Positions 32,160 to 42,874 are shown, numbered from the stretch's first letter. The stretch: DNA of 64,000 bases from Deinococcus depolymerans (GCF_039522025.1 NZ_BAAADB010000015.1:1-64000); one strand, 5' to 3'. The notes: generated from the sequence alone by a model not told the origin. Made by a program: numbers and translations.

Positions 32160-33389
32160 ATGCCGGCCACCCCCACTCCCTCCACAGCCACGGGCCGCAC
32201 GCGCCTGACGCTGTTCTTCACCATCTTCATCGCCATGCTGGGCCTCAGCGTCCTGTTCCCCATCATCGCGCCCCTGGGCCGCCAGCTCGGCCTGACCGAG
32301 ACCCAGACCGGCTGGTTCTCCACCGGCTACTCCCTGATGCAGTTCATCTTCTCCCCCATCTGGGGAAGCCGCAGCGAACGCCAGGGCCGCAAACCTGTGC
32401 TGCTGCTGGGCCTCGTGGGCTTTTCCATCAGCTTCGGCCTGTTCGGCATCCTCGCCCAGCTGGGCCTCCAGGGCGCACTGGGCGGCACCGCCCTGTTCGC
32501 GCTGCTGGTCGCCTCCCGCCTGATCGGCGGCGTGCTGTCCAGTGCCACCCTGCCCACCGCGCAGGCCATGATGGCCGACCTGAGCGACAAGAACGACCGC
32601 GCCGCCAGCCTCGGCCTGATCGGCGCCGCCTTCGGGCTGGGCGTCGTGTTCGGCCCCGCCATCGGCGCACTCCTGAGCACCGTCAGCCTCACCGCGCCCA
32701 TCTTCTTCAGCACCGCGCTGGGCCTGGTCACTGCGCTGGTCGCGTGGCGCACCCTGCCCGAAACGCGCCGCGCCGGCAGCACCGAACCCGCCACCGGCAG
32801 CCGCCGCGCCCTGCTGGGCCAGGGCGCCATCCCGCTGTTCCTGGCGATCAGCGCCCTGAGCACCCTCGCCAGCGTCGGCATGGAACAGACCATCGGCTTC
32901 TACGTGCAGGACACCCTGAAGCTCACCCCGGAAGGCGCGGCCCGCACCGTCGGCGGCATGCTGACCATCTTCGGACTGGTCGCCGCGCTCGTGCAGGGCG
33001 GCGCCATCCGGCCCCTCGCGAAGAAACTGCCCACCACGCCGCTGGTCGCCGCCGGGCTGCTGATCATGGCCGCCGGCATGTTCCTGCTGCCCACCGGCCA
33101 GAGCTTCTGGCCGATCACGCTGGCCCTGGCCGTCATCGGGATCGGCAGCGCCGTCCTGAGCCCCAGCCTCAGCGCCGCCCTGAGCCTCAGCGTCACCGAG
33201 GACCAGCAGGGCGCGGTCGCCGGACTGAACTCCAGCGCCCTCGCCCTGGGCCGCATGACCGGCCCGCTGATCGGCACCGGCCTGTACCAGACCGCCGGAC
33301 ACGCCGCCCCCTACCTCCTGAGCGGCGGCGTCCTGACCGCCCTGCTGATCTGGACACTGATCAGCCGGCCCAGGGTGAATACCGCCTGA
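32160..33389 (+). CDS. MFS efflux transporter, DHA1-like
   Basis: 409-aa major facilitator with 12 predicted helices. Motif A after helix 2 is [18 protein letters not shown], and motif C-like glycine patterns ([18 protein letters not shown]) in helix 5 mark a drug:proton antiporter. Similar to TetA-like pumps; the drug or metabolite is unknown. ATG 32160 (MPATPTPST) is chosen from the leaderless promoter; longer in-frame starts cross it. About 100 bp separate it from rsmB, which has its own promoter. Confidence 0.87.
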   Translation: MPATPTPSTATGRTRLTLFFTIFIAMLGLSVLFPIIAPLGRQLGLTETQTGWFSTGYSLMQFIFSPIWGSRSERQGRKPVLLLGLVGFSISFGLFGILAQLGLQGALGGTALFALLVASRLIGGVLSSATLPTAQAMMADLSDKNDRAASLGLIGAAFGLGVVFGPAIGALLSTVSLTAPIFFSTALGLVTALVAWRTLPETRRAGSTEPATGSRRALLGQGAIPLFLAISALSTLASVGMEQTIGFYVQDTLKLTPEGAARTVGGMLTIFGLVAALVQGGAIRPLAKKLPTTPLVAAGLLIMAAGMFLLPTGQSFWPITLALAVIGIGSAVLSPSLSAALSLSVTEDQQGAVAGLNSSALALGRMTGPLIGTGLYQTAGHAAPYLLSGGVLTALLIWTLISRPRVNTA

Positions 33390-33479
33390 TGGTCGATGGT
33401 CGACAGCGTGCGCGCGGCCCGGCCGTCCCTGTCAAGGCCACTCCCTGCTGCCAACCCACCCTCCCCCCTTTCCGGCGCG

Positions 33480-33485
33480 TACACT
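33480..33485 (+). promoter_or_regulatory. Leaderless -10 box of rsmB
   Basis: TACACT, 6 nt before the GTG at 33492. Confidence 0.65.
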
Positions 33486-33491
33486 GCCAAG

Positions 33492-34802
33492 GTGAACGAC
33501 GCTCCACGCCGACCCTCTGCCCGCCCTGCTTCCGGCTCCCGCCCTTCCCGTGAGGACCGGCCGGGGCCTTTCAATCCCGCGCGGGAGGTGGCGGTGCGGG
33601 TGCTGCTGCGCGTGCTGAACGGCGACGCCTTCGCCGCCCCGGCACTGGACGACGCCCTGCAACAGGCGCGGCTGCCGGGCCGGGACTCGGGACTGGCGAC
33701 GCACGTCGTGTACGGCACGCTGCGGCACGCGCTGACGCTGGACCGCGCCCTGAGCCCCATGCTGAAGGGCGAGACGCACCCGAAGACGCGGGCCGTCCTG
33801 ATGGCCGGGGCGTTCGAGAAACTGTTCCTGGGCACCGCGCCGCACGCCGTGGCGAGCGAGTACGTGAACCTCGCCCGTGGGGCGCGGCTGGGACCGCCCG
33901 CGCTGGTGAACGCCGTGCTGCGCCGCGTGACGCTGCCCGACGCGACCGACGAGACCCGCACGGAACTGCCCGGCTGGCTGGCCGACCTGTACCGCGCGGC
34001 GTTCGGTGAGCAGGCGGGCGCGGTCATGGCGGACCTGCTGCGCCCGCAACCGCTGTGGCTGAGCCTGTCGGACGCGGGCGTGCGCGCCCTGGAGGAAGAG
34101 GGCAGCGTCGTGCATCCGGGCGTGCAGGGCGTGGACCGCGTGGAACTGGACCGCCCGCTGCGCCGCACCGCCGCGTATGAACGCGGGCAGGCGCAGCCGA
34201 TCAACCCGGCCAGTCTGGCCTGCGTGGACGCGCTGGGCGACGTGAGCGGCGTGCGCGTGCTGGACCTGGCGGGCGGGGCGGGCGTGAAGGCCGCGATGCT
34301 CGCCACGCGCGGCGCGCAGGTCACCAGCGTGGACCTCGTGGCCCGCAAGCACGACGCGGCGCGCGGAAACCTGCGCCGCCTGGGCCTGAAAGCCGAGTTC
34401 GTGACGCACGACCTGACCGAACCCCTGCAACTGGAACCGGCGGCCGTGGTGCTGCTGGACGCCCCCTGCACCGGCAGCGGCACGCTACGCAGCCACCCGG
34501 AAATCAAGTTGCGCCTCACGCCGGACGCCGTGCAGGAGATGGCGGCGCTTCAGGCGCGGATGCTGCCGAACGCGGCGGCGCTGGTGCAGCCCGGCGGGAC
34601 GCTGGTGTACTCGGTGTGCTCGGTCACGCCGCAGGAAGGACCGCAGGTCGTGCAGGCCTTCCTCGACGCCCACCCGGACTTCGAGGCGCAGCCCGTGACG
34701 GGCGTCGAGGTGCCCACCGTCCCGGCGGGACCGGGCGTGCTGACCGTCCCGGACGGCGGCATCGACGGGTTCTTCATCGCGCGGATGGTGCGCCGGGCGT
34801 AA
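33492..34802 (+). CDS. rsmB: 16S rRNA (cytosine-C5)-methyltransferase, RsmB/Sun family
   Basis: Transfers methyl from SAM to C5 of a 16S rRNA cytosine (C967 in E. coli). 436 aa. The N-terminal NusB-like RNA-binding domain ([18 protein letters not shown] to about 150) is followed by the SAM fold: [16 protein letters not shown], then the catalytic pair of cysteines in [13 protein letters not shown] and [12 protein letters not shown]. The NusB-like domain distinguishes RsmB from RsmF, though target specificity is not proved. GTG 33492 follows the -10 box by 6 nt. Confidence 0.9.
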   Translation: MNDAPRRPSARPASGSRPSREDRPGPFNPAREVAVRVLLRVLNGDAFAAPALDDALQQARLPGRDSGLATHVVYGTLRHALTLDRALSPMLKGETHPKTRAVLMAGAFEKLFLGTAPHAVASEYVNLARGARLGPPALVNAVLRRVTLPDATDETRTELPGWLADLYRAAFGEQAGAVMADLLRPQPLWLSLSDAGVRALEEEGSVVHPGVQGVDRVELDRPLRRTAAYERGQAQPINPASLACVDALGDVSGVRVLDLAGGAGVKAAMLATRGAQVTSVDLVARKHDAARGNLRRLGLKAEFVTHDLTEPLQLEPAAVVLLDAPCTGSGTLRSHPEIKLRLTPDAVQEMAALQARMLPNAAALVQPGGTLVYSVCSVTPQEGPQVVQAFLDAHPDFEAQPVTGVEVPTVPAGPGVLTVPDGGIDGFFIARMVRRA

Positions 34803-34830
34803 GCGGTAGGCAGCGCAGACCGGGGCCGGG

Positions 34831-34836
34831 TACGCT
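34831..34836 (+). promoter_or_regulatory. Leaderless -10 box of the secreted protein gene
   Basis: TACGCT, 5 nt before the ATG at 34842. Confidence 0.55.
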
Positions 34837-34841
34837 GGGGT

Positions 34842-35516
34842 ATGACACTCCTGCGCCGGTCCGTCCTGCTGAGCCTCCTGACGCTGCTGCCCGGCGCCGC
34901 GCACGCGCAGACCCCCGCGAACTGCGCCCTGGCGAACGCCGTGGACAGCGGCACGTACGCCACCCTGACGATCAGCGCGTGGTCTGAAGTCGATCAGGAC
35001 AACGCCAGTTACAACTGGGCCGAGTGCCGCGCCGCCGCGCTGCGCCGCACCCTGACCGGCAACCCCAAGCTCAGTGCCCGGATCGACACGCTGCGAAGAC
35101 AGTACCGCGAGATGCGCGCCATCGAGAGCGAACTGGCGGGCGTGCGCGCCGGGGGCGGCACGCTGTACGCGCACGCCGTGCCCCGGTCCTTCGCGTTCCT
35201 GGAAGAGCAACTGGCCAGCCTCGCGGGACTGGCCCGCACGGCGCTCGGTGGCCAGACCGGCAGCCTGTACGCGCGGCAGGTGACGCAGGCCCGCGCGGAC
35301 CACGCGGCGTACGTCGCGGCGCTGCGCCGCTACCGCCCCGGCGCCGACGAGGAGTACGTGCGGTTCGACCCGGTCAGCTGGAACGCCAGCGTGAACCGCT
35401 ACGAGGCGCTCGGGAAGGCGATCATGGGCACGCTCGGTAGCCGCAACGACGCCGCGACCGCTGCCGGGTACGCCATCCTGACCAGCCCGGTCTTCAGTGC
35501 CGACGGCGACTACTGA
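34842..35516 (+). CDS. Hypothetical secreted protein, 224 aa
   Basis: Sec signal peptide RRSVLLSLLTLLPGAAHAQ, then a mature part of about 200 residues with two cysteines (CALANAV and AECRAAA) that may form a disulfide, a charged helical section and a Tyr-rich middle (RRYRPGADEEYVRFDP). No family recognised. The last 7 bp overlap the end of the opposing gene. Confidence 0.75.
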   Translation: MTLLRRSVLLSLLTLLPGAAHAQTPANCALANAVDSGTYATLTISAWSEVDQDNASYNWAECRAAALRRTLTGNPKLSARIDTLRRQYREMRAIESELAGVRAGGGTLYAHAVPRSFAFLEEQLASLAGLARTALGGQTGSLYARQVTQARADHAAYVAALRRYRPGADEEYVRFDPVSWNASVNRYEALGKAIMGTLGSRNDAATAAGYAILTSPVFSADGDY

Positions 35517-36055
35517 CCGCCACCATGAACGGCGCGCCGCCGCAGGTGACTCCACAGGTCGCCTTCCAGCGCGGCGGCCCATACGGGGGGCGTCTCGCTG
35601 ATCTGCGCGGCGCTGAGGGTCACGGCCCGCTCACCGTTCGTCAACACGGTGAAGGCCTGCGCCGGCCCGATCAGCGGGGGCTGCGCCGCCCAGCCCTGCG
35701 CGGCCGCCTGCGCCAGCCAGTGCGTGAACGCCGCGCGGATGTCGGTGCCCGGCGGCAACAGGACGTGCGGCGCACCCTGCGGTTCAGGCCAGGACACGCC
35801 GGGCGGGGCACCCAGGTTCAGGCCCGGCTCTGCGGCCACGGGCCCGGACCGGGGCAGCAGCGGCAGGTCCAGCGTGCCGCCCGCGCTGACCACGAGCAGC
35901 AGGGACTCCTCCCCCACCCGGTACAGGTCCGCTGGGACGCCGAAGCCCACAGCCCCGGTCGGTAGGGGCGCACATTTGGCCGCCAGCAGCGCGGCGCGAA
36001 TACCGGCCAGCGCCCGCCACTGTCCGCGCGGGTCGGCCGGGCCGCGCAGACGCAC
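35510..36055 (-). CDS. Hypothetical protein, 181 aa
   Basis: Unrecognised soluble protein, rich in Ala, Leu, Pro and Gly, with no signal peptide. GTG start at 36055, 7 bp after the stop of the 71-aa gene, so both probably form one transcript. Its length, the tight spacing and the absence of a competing gene support it. It ends 7 bp inside the opposing secreted-protein gene. Confidence 0.65.
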   Translation of the reverse strand: MRLRGPADPRGQWRALAGIRAALLAAKCAPLPTGAVGFGVPADLYRVGEESLLLVVSAGGTLDLPLLPRSGPVAAEPGLNLGAPPGVSWPEPQGAPHVLLPPGTDIRAAFTHWLAQAAAQGWAAQPPLIGPAQAFTVLTNGERAVTLSAAQISETPPVWAAALEGDLWSHLRRRAVHGGGQ

Positions 36056-36062
36056 GAAGCGC

Positions 36063-36278
36063 TCACCCCCGGTCGCGGTACACGCCCAGCGGCGTCACGC
36101 CCGCCGGCCACACCACGCCGCGCAGCGGGGCAGGCAGGTCCGCCACGCACCGCCGGGGCCAGCGCAGGGGCGGGAACAGCAGTCCCAGCGCCAGCCGCAG
36201 CCGGGCCAGCCTCCGGCCTGACAGACGGCTCCCTGTCGCCGCCGGGTCACTGAACGTCCAGTCCGCTGCGCGTTTCAT
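36063..36278 (-). CDS. Small hypothetical basic protein, 71 aa
   Basis: Arg- and Leu-rich small protein of unknown function with one hydrophobic stretch (LRLALGLLFPPL). It is supported by TACACT 6 nt upstream of the ATG and by the closely spaced downstream gene. Confidence 0.6.
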   Translation of the reverse strand: MKRAADWTFSDPAATGSRLSGRRLARLRLALGLLFPPLRWPRRCVADLPAPLRGVVWPAGVTPLGVYRDRG

Positions 36279-36284
36279 GCCCGC

Positions 36285-36290
36285 AGTGTA
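36285..36290 (-). promoter_or_regulatory. Leaderless -10 box of the 71-aa gene
   Basis: TACACT on the minus strand, 6 nt before the ATG at 36278. Confidence 0.6.
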
Positions 36291-36347
36291 AAACCGGGCC
36301 GCACACGGCGACCCGGCCGATGAAGCCTGGGGTGCAGTCCTGAAGGG

Positions 36348-37055
36348 TTACTGGCCCAGCGCGGCGTCGAGGGCGATCTCGATCATGGCGTTGAAGGTCA
36401 GCTGGCGTTCCTCGGCGGTGGTCTCCTCGCGGGTGACGAGGTGGTCGCTGATGGTCAGGACGGTCAGGGCCCGGACGCCGTGCTTGGCGGCCAGGGTGTA
36501 CAGTCCGGCGGCTTCCATCTCGACGGCCAGCACGCCGAAGTCCGCCCAGATTTTGTACTGGTCGAAATCGTCGTGGTAGAAGGTGTCGCTGCTCATGATG
36601 TTCCCGACGTGCGTGGTGTGGCCGCGTTCGCGGGCGATCTGGTAGGCGCGCATCAGCAGGTCGAAGTCCGCGATAGGCGCGAAGTTCTTCGCGCCGAAGC
36701 GGATGTTGTTGATGTTGCTGTCCGTGCAGGCCGCCTGCGCGAGCACGATGTCGCGGACGTGCACGTTCTCCTGGTAGCTGCCGGCGGTGCCGACGCGGAT
36801 CAGGTTCTTGCAGCCGTACTGCGTGATCAGTTCGCTGACGTAGATCATGGAACTGGCGATGCCCATGCCGGTGCCCTGCACGCTGACCCGCTGGCCCTTG
36901 TACGTGCCGGTGTAGCCGTGCATGCCGCGCACGGTGTTGTGCAGGACGGGGTCGGTGAGGAAGGTCTCGGCGATGTGCTTGGCGCGCAGGGGGTCGCCCG
37001 GCAGGAGGACGGTTTCGGCGATCTGGCCCGGTTCGGCGTTCAGGTGAATACTCAT
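36348..37055 (-). CDS. deoD: Purine-nucleoside phosphorylase, DeoD type
   Basis: Phosphorolysis of purine (deoxy)nucleosides in salvage. 235 aa, hexameric DeoD family. Visible are [14 protein letters not shown], the phosphate loop [21 protein letters not shown], and [14 protein letters not shown], which binds the ribose, then ISDHLVTRE with the catalytic Asp. ATG 37055 ([11 protein letters not shown]) has TAGGCT 8 nt upstream; an extra six residues from an earlier in-frame codon are unlikely. Confidence 0.95.
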   Translation of the reverse strand: MSIHLNAEPGQIAETVLLPGDPLRAKHIAETFLTDPVLHNTVRGMHGYTGTYKGQRVSVQGTGMGIASSMIYVSELITQYGCKNLIRVGTAGSYQENVHVRDIVLAQAACTDSNINNIRFGAKNFAPIADFDLLMRAYQIARERGHTTHVGNIMSSDTFYHDDFDQYKIWADFGVLAVEMEAAGLYTLAAKHGVRALTVLTISDHLVTREETTAEERQLTFNAMIEIALDAALGQ

Positions 37056-37063
37056 GACCCCTG

Positions 37064-37069
37064 AGCCTA
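37064..37069 (-). promoter_or_regulatory. Leaderless -10 box of deoD
   Basis: TAGGCT on the minus strand, 8 nt before the ATG at 37055. Confidence 0.55.
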
Positions 37070-37095
37070 CCAAGTTCCGGGGTGGCTGTGAACCG

Positions 37096-38298
37096 TCAGG
37101 CGGTGGCGAGGAGCGTCGCGCGGACGGCGTGCGTGAAGGCGGCCACGTCCGGGGCGCTGCCCTGCGCGAGGTCCGGGCGGCCGCCGCCCCTGCCGCCGCT
37201 GGCGGTCAGCGCGGCGCGCAGCACCGCTCCGGCGTTCACGGCCGGGTCGGCGCTGCCGATGCCCACGCGGCCCGCATCTGTGACCGCCACGACGACCTCG
37301 CCGGGGTTCAGGTCGGTCAGGGCGGGCAGCAGGCCAGCCGGGTCGGGCAGCGTCACGACGCGCAGGGTCACGGTTCCGTGCGTCTCGGTGGGGGCGGCGT
37401 CCCGCAGGGTGCGGGCGTGCGCGGCGTGCAGGGCGTCGAGTTGCGCGGCCAGCGCGTTCCGTTCGGTGGTCAGCGCCTCGACCCGTTCGGGCAGCCGCTC
37501 GACCGGCACGCTGAACCCCACGGCCAGCCTACGGGCGCCGGCATACACGCTGCCCAGGTACGCGCCCGCCTCCTCGCCGGCCATGAAGGTCACGCGGGTC
37601 ACGCCGCCCCTCACGCGCTCGGTGCGCAGGATCACGACCGGGGCGGCCATGGCGGCGCGGGGGACGTGCGTGCCGCCGCAGGCGCTCACGTCGAACGGTT
37701 CGCCCTGTCCGTCCCGGAAGATCACGAGGCGCACGTTCCCGCTGACCTTCGACTCCCGGCGCAGCGGGTAGAGGTGCAGGTCGCGGTCCGGCACGACCGG
37801 CGTTTCGAGGGTCAGGTCGGTGCGGCCCAGCGTCTCGCGCAGCAGCGCCCCGGCAGCCCGCACGTGCGTTTCGGCCGGGTCGCCGCGCAGGTCCAGGGTG
37901 CATTCGGGGCCGGTCATGTTCACGGCGTCCACCGTGAACGCCGGGTTCACGCGCACGAAGGCCTGGGCCAGCAGGTGCTCGGCGCTGTGCCGCTGCGAGT
38001 GCCGCCAGCGGCGCGCGGCGTCCACCTCGCCCTGGACCGGCGTGCCGACCGGGGGGGCGTCGCCGTCCAGGGTGTGCCAGATCAGGCCGCTGGCCTTCTC
38101 CTTGCGGCTGTGCGTAACGGTCGCCGCACGGAGCTCGCCGCTTTCGCCGGTCCAGCGCAGCGTGCCGGTGTCGGCCGCCTGCCCGCCCGCTTCCGGGTAC
38201 AGGGCCGTGGCGTCCAGCGCCGCCTCGTGCCCGGCGGCGTGCGTGACCTCCGCGGCGAACGTGAGGTCGTGGGAAACGTGGTACAGGGCGCGGGTCAT
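37096..38298 (-). CDS. Alanyl-tRNA editing protein, AlaX type with DHHA1 domain
   Basis: 400-aa free-standing editing protein related to the C-terminal half of alanyl-tRNA synthetase; hydrolyses Ser- or Gly-tRNA(Ala). Zinc ligands are in [11 protein letters not shown] (HxxxH) and SACGGTHV (CxxxH). After a coiled stretch ([22 protein letters not shown]) it ends in a DHHA1-like domain with the Gly-rich [14 protein letters not shown]. This is the long AlaX-L form. ATG 38298 is chosen because TACCCT is 7 nt upstream. Confidence 0.9.
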   Translation of the reverse strand: MTRALYHVSHDLTFAAEVTHAAGHEAALDATALYPEAGGQAADTGTLRWTGESGELRAATVTHSRKEKASGLIWHTLDGDAPPVGTPVQGEVDAARRWRHSQRHSAEHLLAQAFVRVNPAFTVDAVNMTGPECTLDLRGDPAETHVRAAGALLRETLGRTDLTLETPVVPDRDLHLYPLRRESKVSGNVRLVIFRDGQGEPFDVSACGGTHVPRAAMAAPVVILRTERVRGGVTRVTFMAGEEAGAYLGSVYAGARRLAVGFSVPVERLPERVEALTTERNALAAQLDALHAAHARTLRDAAPTETHGTVTLRVVTLPDPAGLLPALTDLNPGEVVVAVTDAGRVGIGSADPAVNAGAVLRAALTASGGRGGGRPDLAQGSAPDVAAFTHAVRATLLATA

Positions 38299-38305
38299 GC
38301 CGGAC

Positions 38306-38311
38306 AGGGTA
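38306..38311 (-). promoter_or_regulatory. Leaderless -10 box of the AlaX-like gene
   Basis: TACCCT on the minus strand, 7 nt before the ATG at 38298. Confidence 0.6.
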
Positions 38312-38426
38312 AGGCACGGGGTGTTCTCGCGGGCTGCTCCCGGGACGCCACCGACCTGAAGGGCACTTAAAGCCCTTTTCAAGGTCGGTTCAACAGTTCA
38401 TTGCGGCAGCGTCAGATTCTGTTCCC

Positions 38427-38432
38427 TACACT
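38427..38432 (+). promoter_or_regulatory. -10 box upstream of the small membrane protein
   Basis: TACACT, about 100 nt before the ATG at 38536, implying a leader of roughly 95 nt. No clear -35 box. Confidence 0.4.
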
Positions 38433-38535
38433 GAACTCATTCAACGGGCCGCCGGAACACGAGAGAGACCGTGAACACCGAACGTCCATTCCATGCAATC
38501 AGCGTCCGGTCTTTTTACCGGAACAGGAGGTCATT

Positions 38536-38745
38536 ATGTCAAACTTCACCATCTACATGATCGGAATCGTGGTGCTGATCGTGGCACTGTTCATCGCCGG
38601 GAACGCCTTCGGATGGCCGCAGTCCTACACCCTGATCGGCGCGGTCGTGCTGCTGGGCCTCGGCATCCTGGCCGGCGTGACGAGCACCAAACGCCGCGAT
38701 CCGCCCGCCGGTGATCCGCCCAGCGGCACTCCCCCCGTCCGCTGA
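38536..38745 (+). CDS. Small membrane protein, 69 aa
   Basis: Two predicted membrane helices (IGIVVLIVALFIAGNAFGW and YTLIGAVVLLGLGILAGV) and a Pro/Gly/Arg-rich tail. No family assigned. A strong AGGAGG before the ATG, a 95-nt leader and an exceptionally stable terminator suggest it is well expressed. The gene stands alone. Confidence 0.75.
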   Translation: MSNFTIYMIGIVVLIVALFIAGNAFGWPQSYTLIGAVVLLGLGILAGVTSTKRRDPPAGDPPSGTPPVR

Positions 38746-38749
38746 CCTG

Positions 38750-38800
38750 TCCCCACAGAGAACCGCCCCGGCTTCAGGCCGGGGCGGTTCTCTGTGGGGA
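38750..38800. terminator. Very stable 23-bp perfect hairpin terminator
   Basis: Perfect 23-bp inverted repeat (38750-38772 and 38778-38800) with loop TTCAG, 4 bp after the stop of the small membrane protein. AACCGCCCCGGC and its partner form the core, extended by TCCCCACAGAG. No long T-run. Confidence 0.85.
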
Positions 38801-38838
38801 CTGAACGGTGCGAATCCCGGTCAGCCGGAACCCGTTTC

Positions 38839-38994
38839 ATGCGGATTCCGTTTATTTCGTTGACAGATCGGAACACCACCGATCTGCCAACTCCACGTCC
38901 GGAGGGGCGTTTCTCTCCGGCTCGCTCTGCAGCGCAGCTCTACGAGTCCGCTCGGATTGAATGGCCTTTGCAGCCCATTCAATCGGAGTCCGTA

Positions 38995-38995
<1 letters not shown>
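38839..38995 (+). repeat. Dispersed palindromic element, copy 11 (long subtype)
   Basis: Left hairpin GACAGATCGG / CCGATCTGCC, middle segment with GCTCTGCAGCGCAGC, right hairpin GATTGAATGG / CCCATTCAATC, ends GGAGTCCGTAT. The last T is the first base of the complement of the aminotransferase stop codon. The left terminus is ATGCGGATTCC. Confidence 0.93.
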
Positions 38996-40155
<1,160 letters not shown>

Positions 40156-40162
40156 GTCCCGC

Positions 40163-40168
40163 ATGGTA
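40163..40168 (-). promoter_or_regulatory. Leaderless -10 box of the class V aminotransferase gene
   Basis: TACCAT on the minus strand, 7 nt before the ATG at 40155. Confidence 0.55.
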
Positions 40169-40263
40169 GGCGTTGCCGCGTGGCGGGGTGGGGGCGCTGT
40201 GCAGCACCCTGTGGGGAACACCCGCCTGGCCCGCGGTGCGACGGGCCGGGAAGCGGGCCTTCA

Positions 40264-40312
40264 CCTGCGCAGGTTGTGAGAAGTCTGTAGAGAATTCATG
40301 ATGGAATCATGG
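40264..40312 (+). promoter_or_regulatory. CAP-protein promoter with two palindromes
   Basis: A perfect 12-bp palindrome ACCTGCGCAGGT (40264-40275) overlaps a possible -35 TTGTGA (40275-40280); 17 bp on is CATGAT, which is also the left arm of CATGAT-GGA-ATCATG (40298-40312), ending 1 bp before the GTG. One or two repressors may act here. Confidence 0.5.
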
Positions 40313-40313
40313 A

Positions 40314-41255
40314 GTGAAGCTGAAGATCCACTCATCCCTGGTGGCCGCCCTGACCCTCCTGAGCGCCGGTCTGTTCCTGCCGCCCGGCGTGCAGGCGCAG
40401 GCGACCGTGCCGCTGCCGAGCGCGCCGGCCGGCACGCCCCCCGCCCCGGCCACCGGCAGCGGCGTGACCCTCCCGGGCGGCGCGGTCCTCAGCCCGGACC
40501 TGCTGGTCGCCAGCGCCGACGTGTTCGCGCAACTCGTCCAGGCGGACTTCCTGAGCTGCGGCCAGGACGCCCGGCGCGACGAGCAGCTCGACCTGATCGC
40601 CGGGCGCGTCCTGCGGGGCTTCACGCTGAAGGCCGAGCTGGGCAGCGCGCGTTACCCCGCCAAACGCTTCGCGAGTTTCGTCCTGCCCAGGCTCGGGCGG
40701 GCGAACCAGGTTGCCGGGGCGCTCGCCAACCAGTGCGCTCACCGGGTGGGATTCAGCCGTTACGGCGTCGCCGTGCAGGATGGCCGGGCCACGCTGGTAT
40801 ACGTGCAGCCCGCGCAGATCGAGGCGAGCGACCCGCACGGGTGGATGCTGCGGTTCATGGCGATCACGAACGAGGCCCGGCGTCAGGGGCAGCGCTGCGG
40901 TGACCAGCTGTTCGGCACGACCGGCCCGCTGCGCTGGGACGACCGCCTTGCAAGCAGCGCCCAGATGCACGTCAACGACATGATCCGCCTGAACTTCCGC
41001 GGTCACGTGAATCCCGAGACCGGCAGCGAACCCCCGGACCGCGCCCGCGCCAGCGGCTACACCGGCGCGGCGGTCGGTGAGAACGCCGCCTACAACGTCC
41101 TGACGCCCGAGGAGGCACTCCAGGCGCTGCTGGACAGCCCGGGCCACTGCCGGACGCTGATGAACCCCGACTGGACCGCCTTCGGGGCCGCCATGGGCAA
41201 CGGCGTCCCCGGCAACATCTTCAACACGTACTGGGTTCAGGATTTCGGCCGCTGA
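40314..41255 (+). CDS. Secreted CAP-domain (SCP/PR1) protein
   Basis: 313-aa exported protein. Signal peptide SSLVAALTLLSAGLFLPPGVQA, a Pro-rich linker, an unassigned region of about 110 residues with two cysteines, then a CAP domain: ITNEARRQGQRCG, LRWDDRLASSAQMHVNDMI, GENAAYNVLTPEEAL, LDSPGHCRTLMNP, and the end TYWVQDFGR. These are the standard SCP motifs with the putative active-site His/Glu set. Bacterial CAP proteins are mostly of unknown function. GTG start at 40314. Confidence 0.85.
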   Translation: MKLKIHSSLVAALTLLSAGLFLPPGVQAQATVPLPSAPAGTPPAPATGSGVTLPGGAVLSPDLLVASADVFAQLVQADFLSCGQDARRDEQLDLIAGRVLRGFTLKAELGSARYPAKRFASFVLPRLGRANQVAGALANQCAHRVGFSRYGVAVQDGRATLVYVQPAQIEASDPHGWMLRFMAITNEARRQGQRCGDQLFGTTGPLRWDDRLASSAQMHVNDMIRLNFRGHVNPETGSEPPDRARASGYTGAAVGENAAYNVLTPEEALQALLDSPGHCRTLMNPDWTAFGAAMGNGVPGNIFNTYWVQDFGR

Positions 41256-41270
41256 GCAGCCGTGACGGCC

Positions 41271-41420
41271 CGTCCGGACTCCGGCTGAAAGCTGCGTGAA
41301 GGCGTTCAACCCGATGGGCCTCGCAGGGCGGCGCCGCAGCGCGAGCCGCAGAGCAACGGGTTCCGGGTGGGGAACCGGCCCGTGGTGCGGGGAGTGAACG
41401 AGACCGGCGCGGTCCGTCTC
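41271..41420 (-). repeat. Degenerate, GC-shifted copy of the palindromic element (copy 12)
   Basis: Right arm first, 16 bp after the CAP gene: GTCCGGACTCCGGCTGAAAG, then GTTCAACCCG, the middle GCCGCAGCGCGAGCCGCAGAG, then GGGTTCCGGG and a decayed left hairpin. Most differences from the other copies replace A/T by G/C. Confidence 0.7.
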
Positions 41421-41481
41421 CCGCCCGCCGGCCGGGCGTCCTCATGAAGGCCGCCGATATGGTGGCCGTACGGGGAGCCGC

Positions 41482-41487
41482 TACGCT
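41482..41487 (+). promoter_or_regulatory. Leaderless -10 box of the CoA-disulfide reductase homologue
   Basis: TACGCT, 6 nt before the ATG at 41494. Confidence 0.6.
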
Positions 41488-41493
41488 GCGGGC

Positions 41494-42834
41494 ATGCGGA
41501 TCGTAGTGGTGGGCGGCGTGGCGGCCGGGATGAGCGCGGCCAGCCGGGCGCAGCGGTTCAGTGCGGACGCGCAGGTCGTGGTGTTCGAGCGTGGCGGGTT
41601 CGTCAGTTACGGCGCGTGCGGCCTGCCGTACGTGATCGGCGGGGAGGTCGGGGCGTTCAGTGATCTGGTGGCCCGCACGCCCGCGCAGATGCGGGCGCGT
41701 GGCATCCGCGTACGGACCCGGCATGAGGTGACAGACGTGGACGCGCGCGCCGGGACGGTCACGGTCCTGGACCGCGCGGCAGGCCGCACGACCACCGAAC
41801 CCTACGACCGGCTGCTGCTGGCCACCGGGGTCTCCCCCGTCCGGCCGGACTGGGCGCACACGGACCTGGCGGGCGTGCATGTGCTGCGCGACATCCCGGA
41901 CGGCGAGGCGCTGGACGCCAGCGTGCGGGGCGCGAAACGCGCGTGCATCGTGGGCGGCGGCTACATCGGCCTGGAACTGGCCGAGGCGCTGCGGGCGCGT
42001 GGCCTGAGCGTGGTCCTGCTGGAAAAGGGCCCGGAGGTGGCGGGGCGGATGCTGGACCGGCCGTTGCAGGCGCAGGTGCGGGAGGAACTGGAGCGCGGCG
42101 GCGTGGACGTGCGCTGCGGCGTGACCGTGCAGGGCCTGACCGGCCGCGGGCACGTGACGGGCCTGCAGACGGACCGGGGGCTGGTGCGGGCCGACGTGGT
42201 CATCGTGGCGGTGGGCGTGACACCGAACGTGGAGCTGGCCCGGGCCGCCGGGGTCCGCCTGGGGAAGACGGGCGCGGTGGCCGTGAACGCCCGGCAGGAG
42301 ACGAACGTGCCGGGCGTCTACTCGGCCGGGGACAACACCGAGAGCCTGCACCGGGTCACGCGCCGCCGCGTGCATATCCCGCTGGGCCTGCCGGCCAACC
42401 GGATGGGGCGCGTGGCGGGCGTGAACATGGCCGGCGGGGAGGCCCGCTTTCCCGGCGTGGTCGGGACCGGGATCTTCAGGACCTTCGGGCTGGGCGTGGC
42501 CCGCACCGGCCTGACGCAGGCGGAGGCGGAGGCGCTGCACCTGAACGCCGTCAGCGTGGACGTCACCAGCACCGACCACGCCGGGTACCACCGCAGTTCC
42601 AGACCCATTCACGTGCGCCTGACCGGCGAGCGCGGCAGCGGGCGGCTGCTGGGCGCCCAGCTGATCGGCCACAACCACCTGAGCGTGAAGCGGGTGGACG
42701 TGGTCGCGGCCCTGCTGGGAGAGCGGGCCACCGCCCAGGACCTGTTCGACGCGGACCTCGCGTACGCCCCGCCCTTCAGTGGCGTGTGGGACGTGCTGCT
42801 GGTGGCCGCCGACCGGCTGCAGCGGACCCTGTGA
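41494..42834 (+). CDS. CoA-disulfide reductase / NADH oxidase-type flavoprotein
   Basis: 446-aa FAD enzyme of the single-cysteine disulfide reductase group. FAD site VVVGGVAAGMSAASRA, redox Cys42 in SYGACGLPYVIGG (CoADR and Nox have CGLPY), NAD(P)H site ACIVGGGYIGLELAEAL, and the second FAD motif NVPGVYSAGD. The C-terminal dimerisation domain ends near DLAYAPPFSGVWD. Reduction of CoA or another low-molecular-weight disulfide with NAD(P)H is likely; H2O-forming NADH oxidase activity is possible in the same family. Confidence 0.88.
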   Translation: MRIVVVGGVAAGMSAASRAQRFSADAQVVVFERGGFVSYGACGLPYVIGGEVGAFSDLVARTPAQMRARGIRVRTRHEVTDVDARAGTVTVLDRAAGRTTTEPYDRLLLATGVSPVRPDWAHTDLAGVHVLRDIPDGEALDASVRGAKRACIVGGGYIGLELAEALRARGLSVVLLEKGPEVAGRMLDRPLQAQVREELERGGVDVRCGVTVQGLTGRGHVTGLQTDRGLVRADVVIVAVGVTPNVELARAAGVRLGKTGAVAVNARQETNVPGVYSAGDNTESLHRVTRRRVHIPLGLPANRMGRVAGVNMAGGEARFPGVVGTGIFRTFGLGVARTGLTQAEAEALHLNAVSVDVTSTDHAGYHRSSRPIHVRLTGERGSGRLLGAQLIGHNHLSVKRVDVVAALLGERATAQDLFDADLAYAPPFSGVWDVLLVAADRLQRTL

Positions 42835-42874
42835 TTCGCGCCGCGCCGCGCCCGCGGCGTGCCAGACTGCGGCC

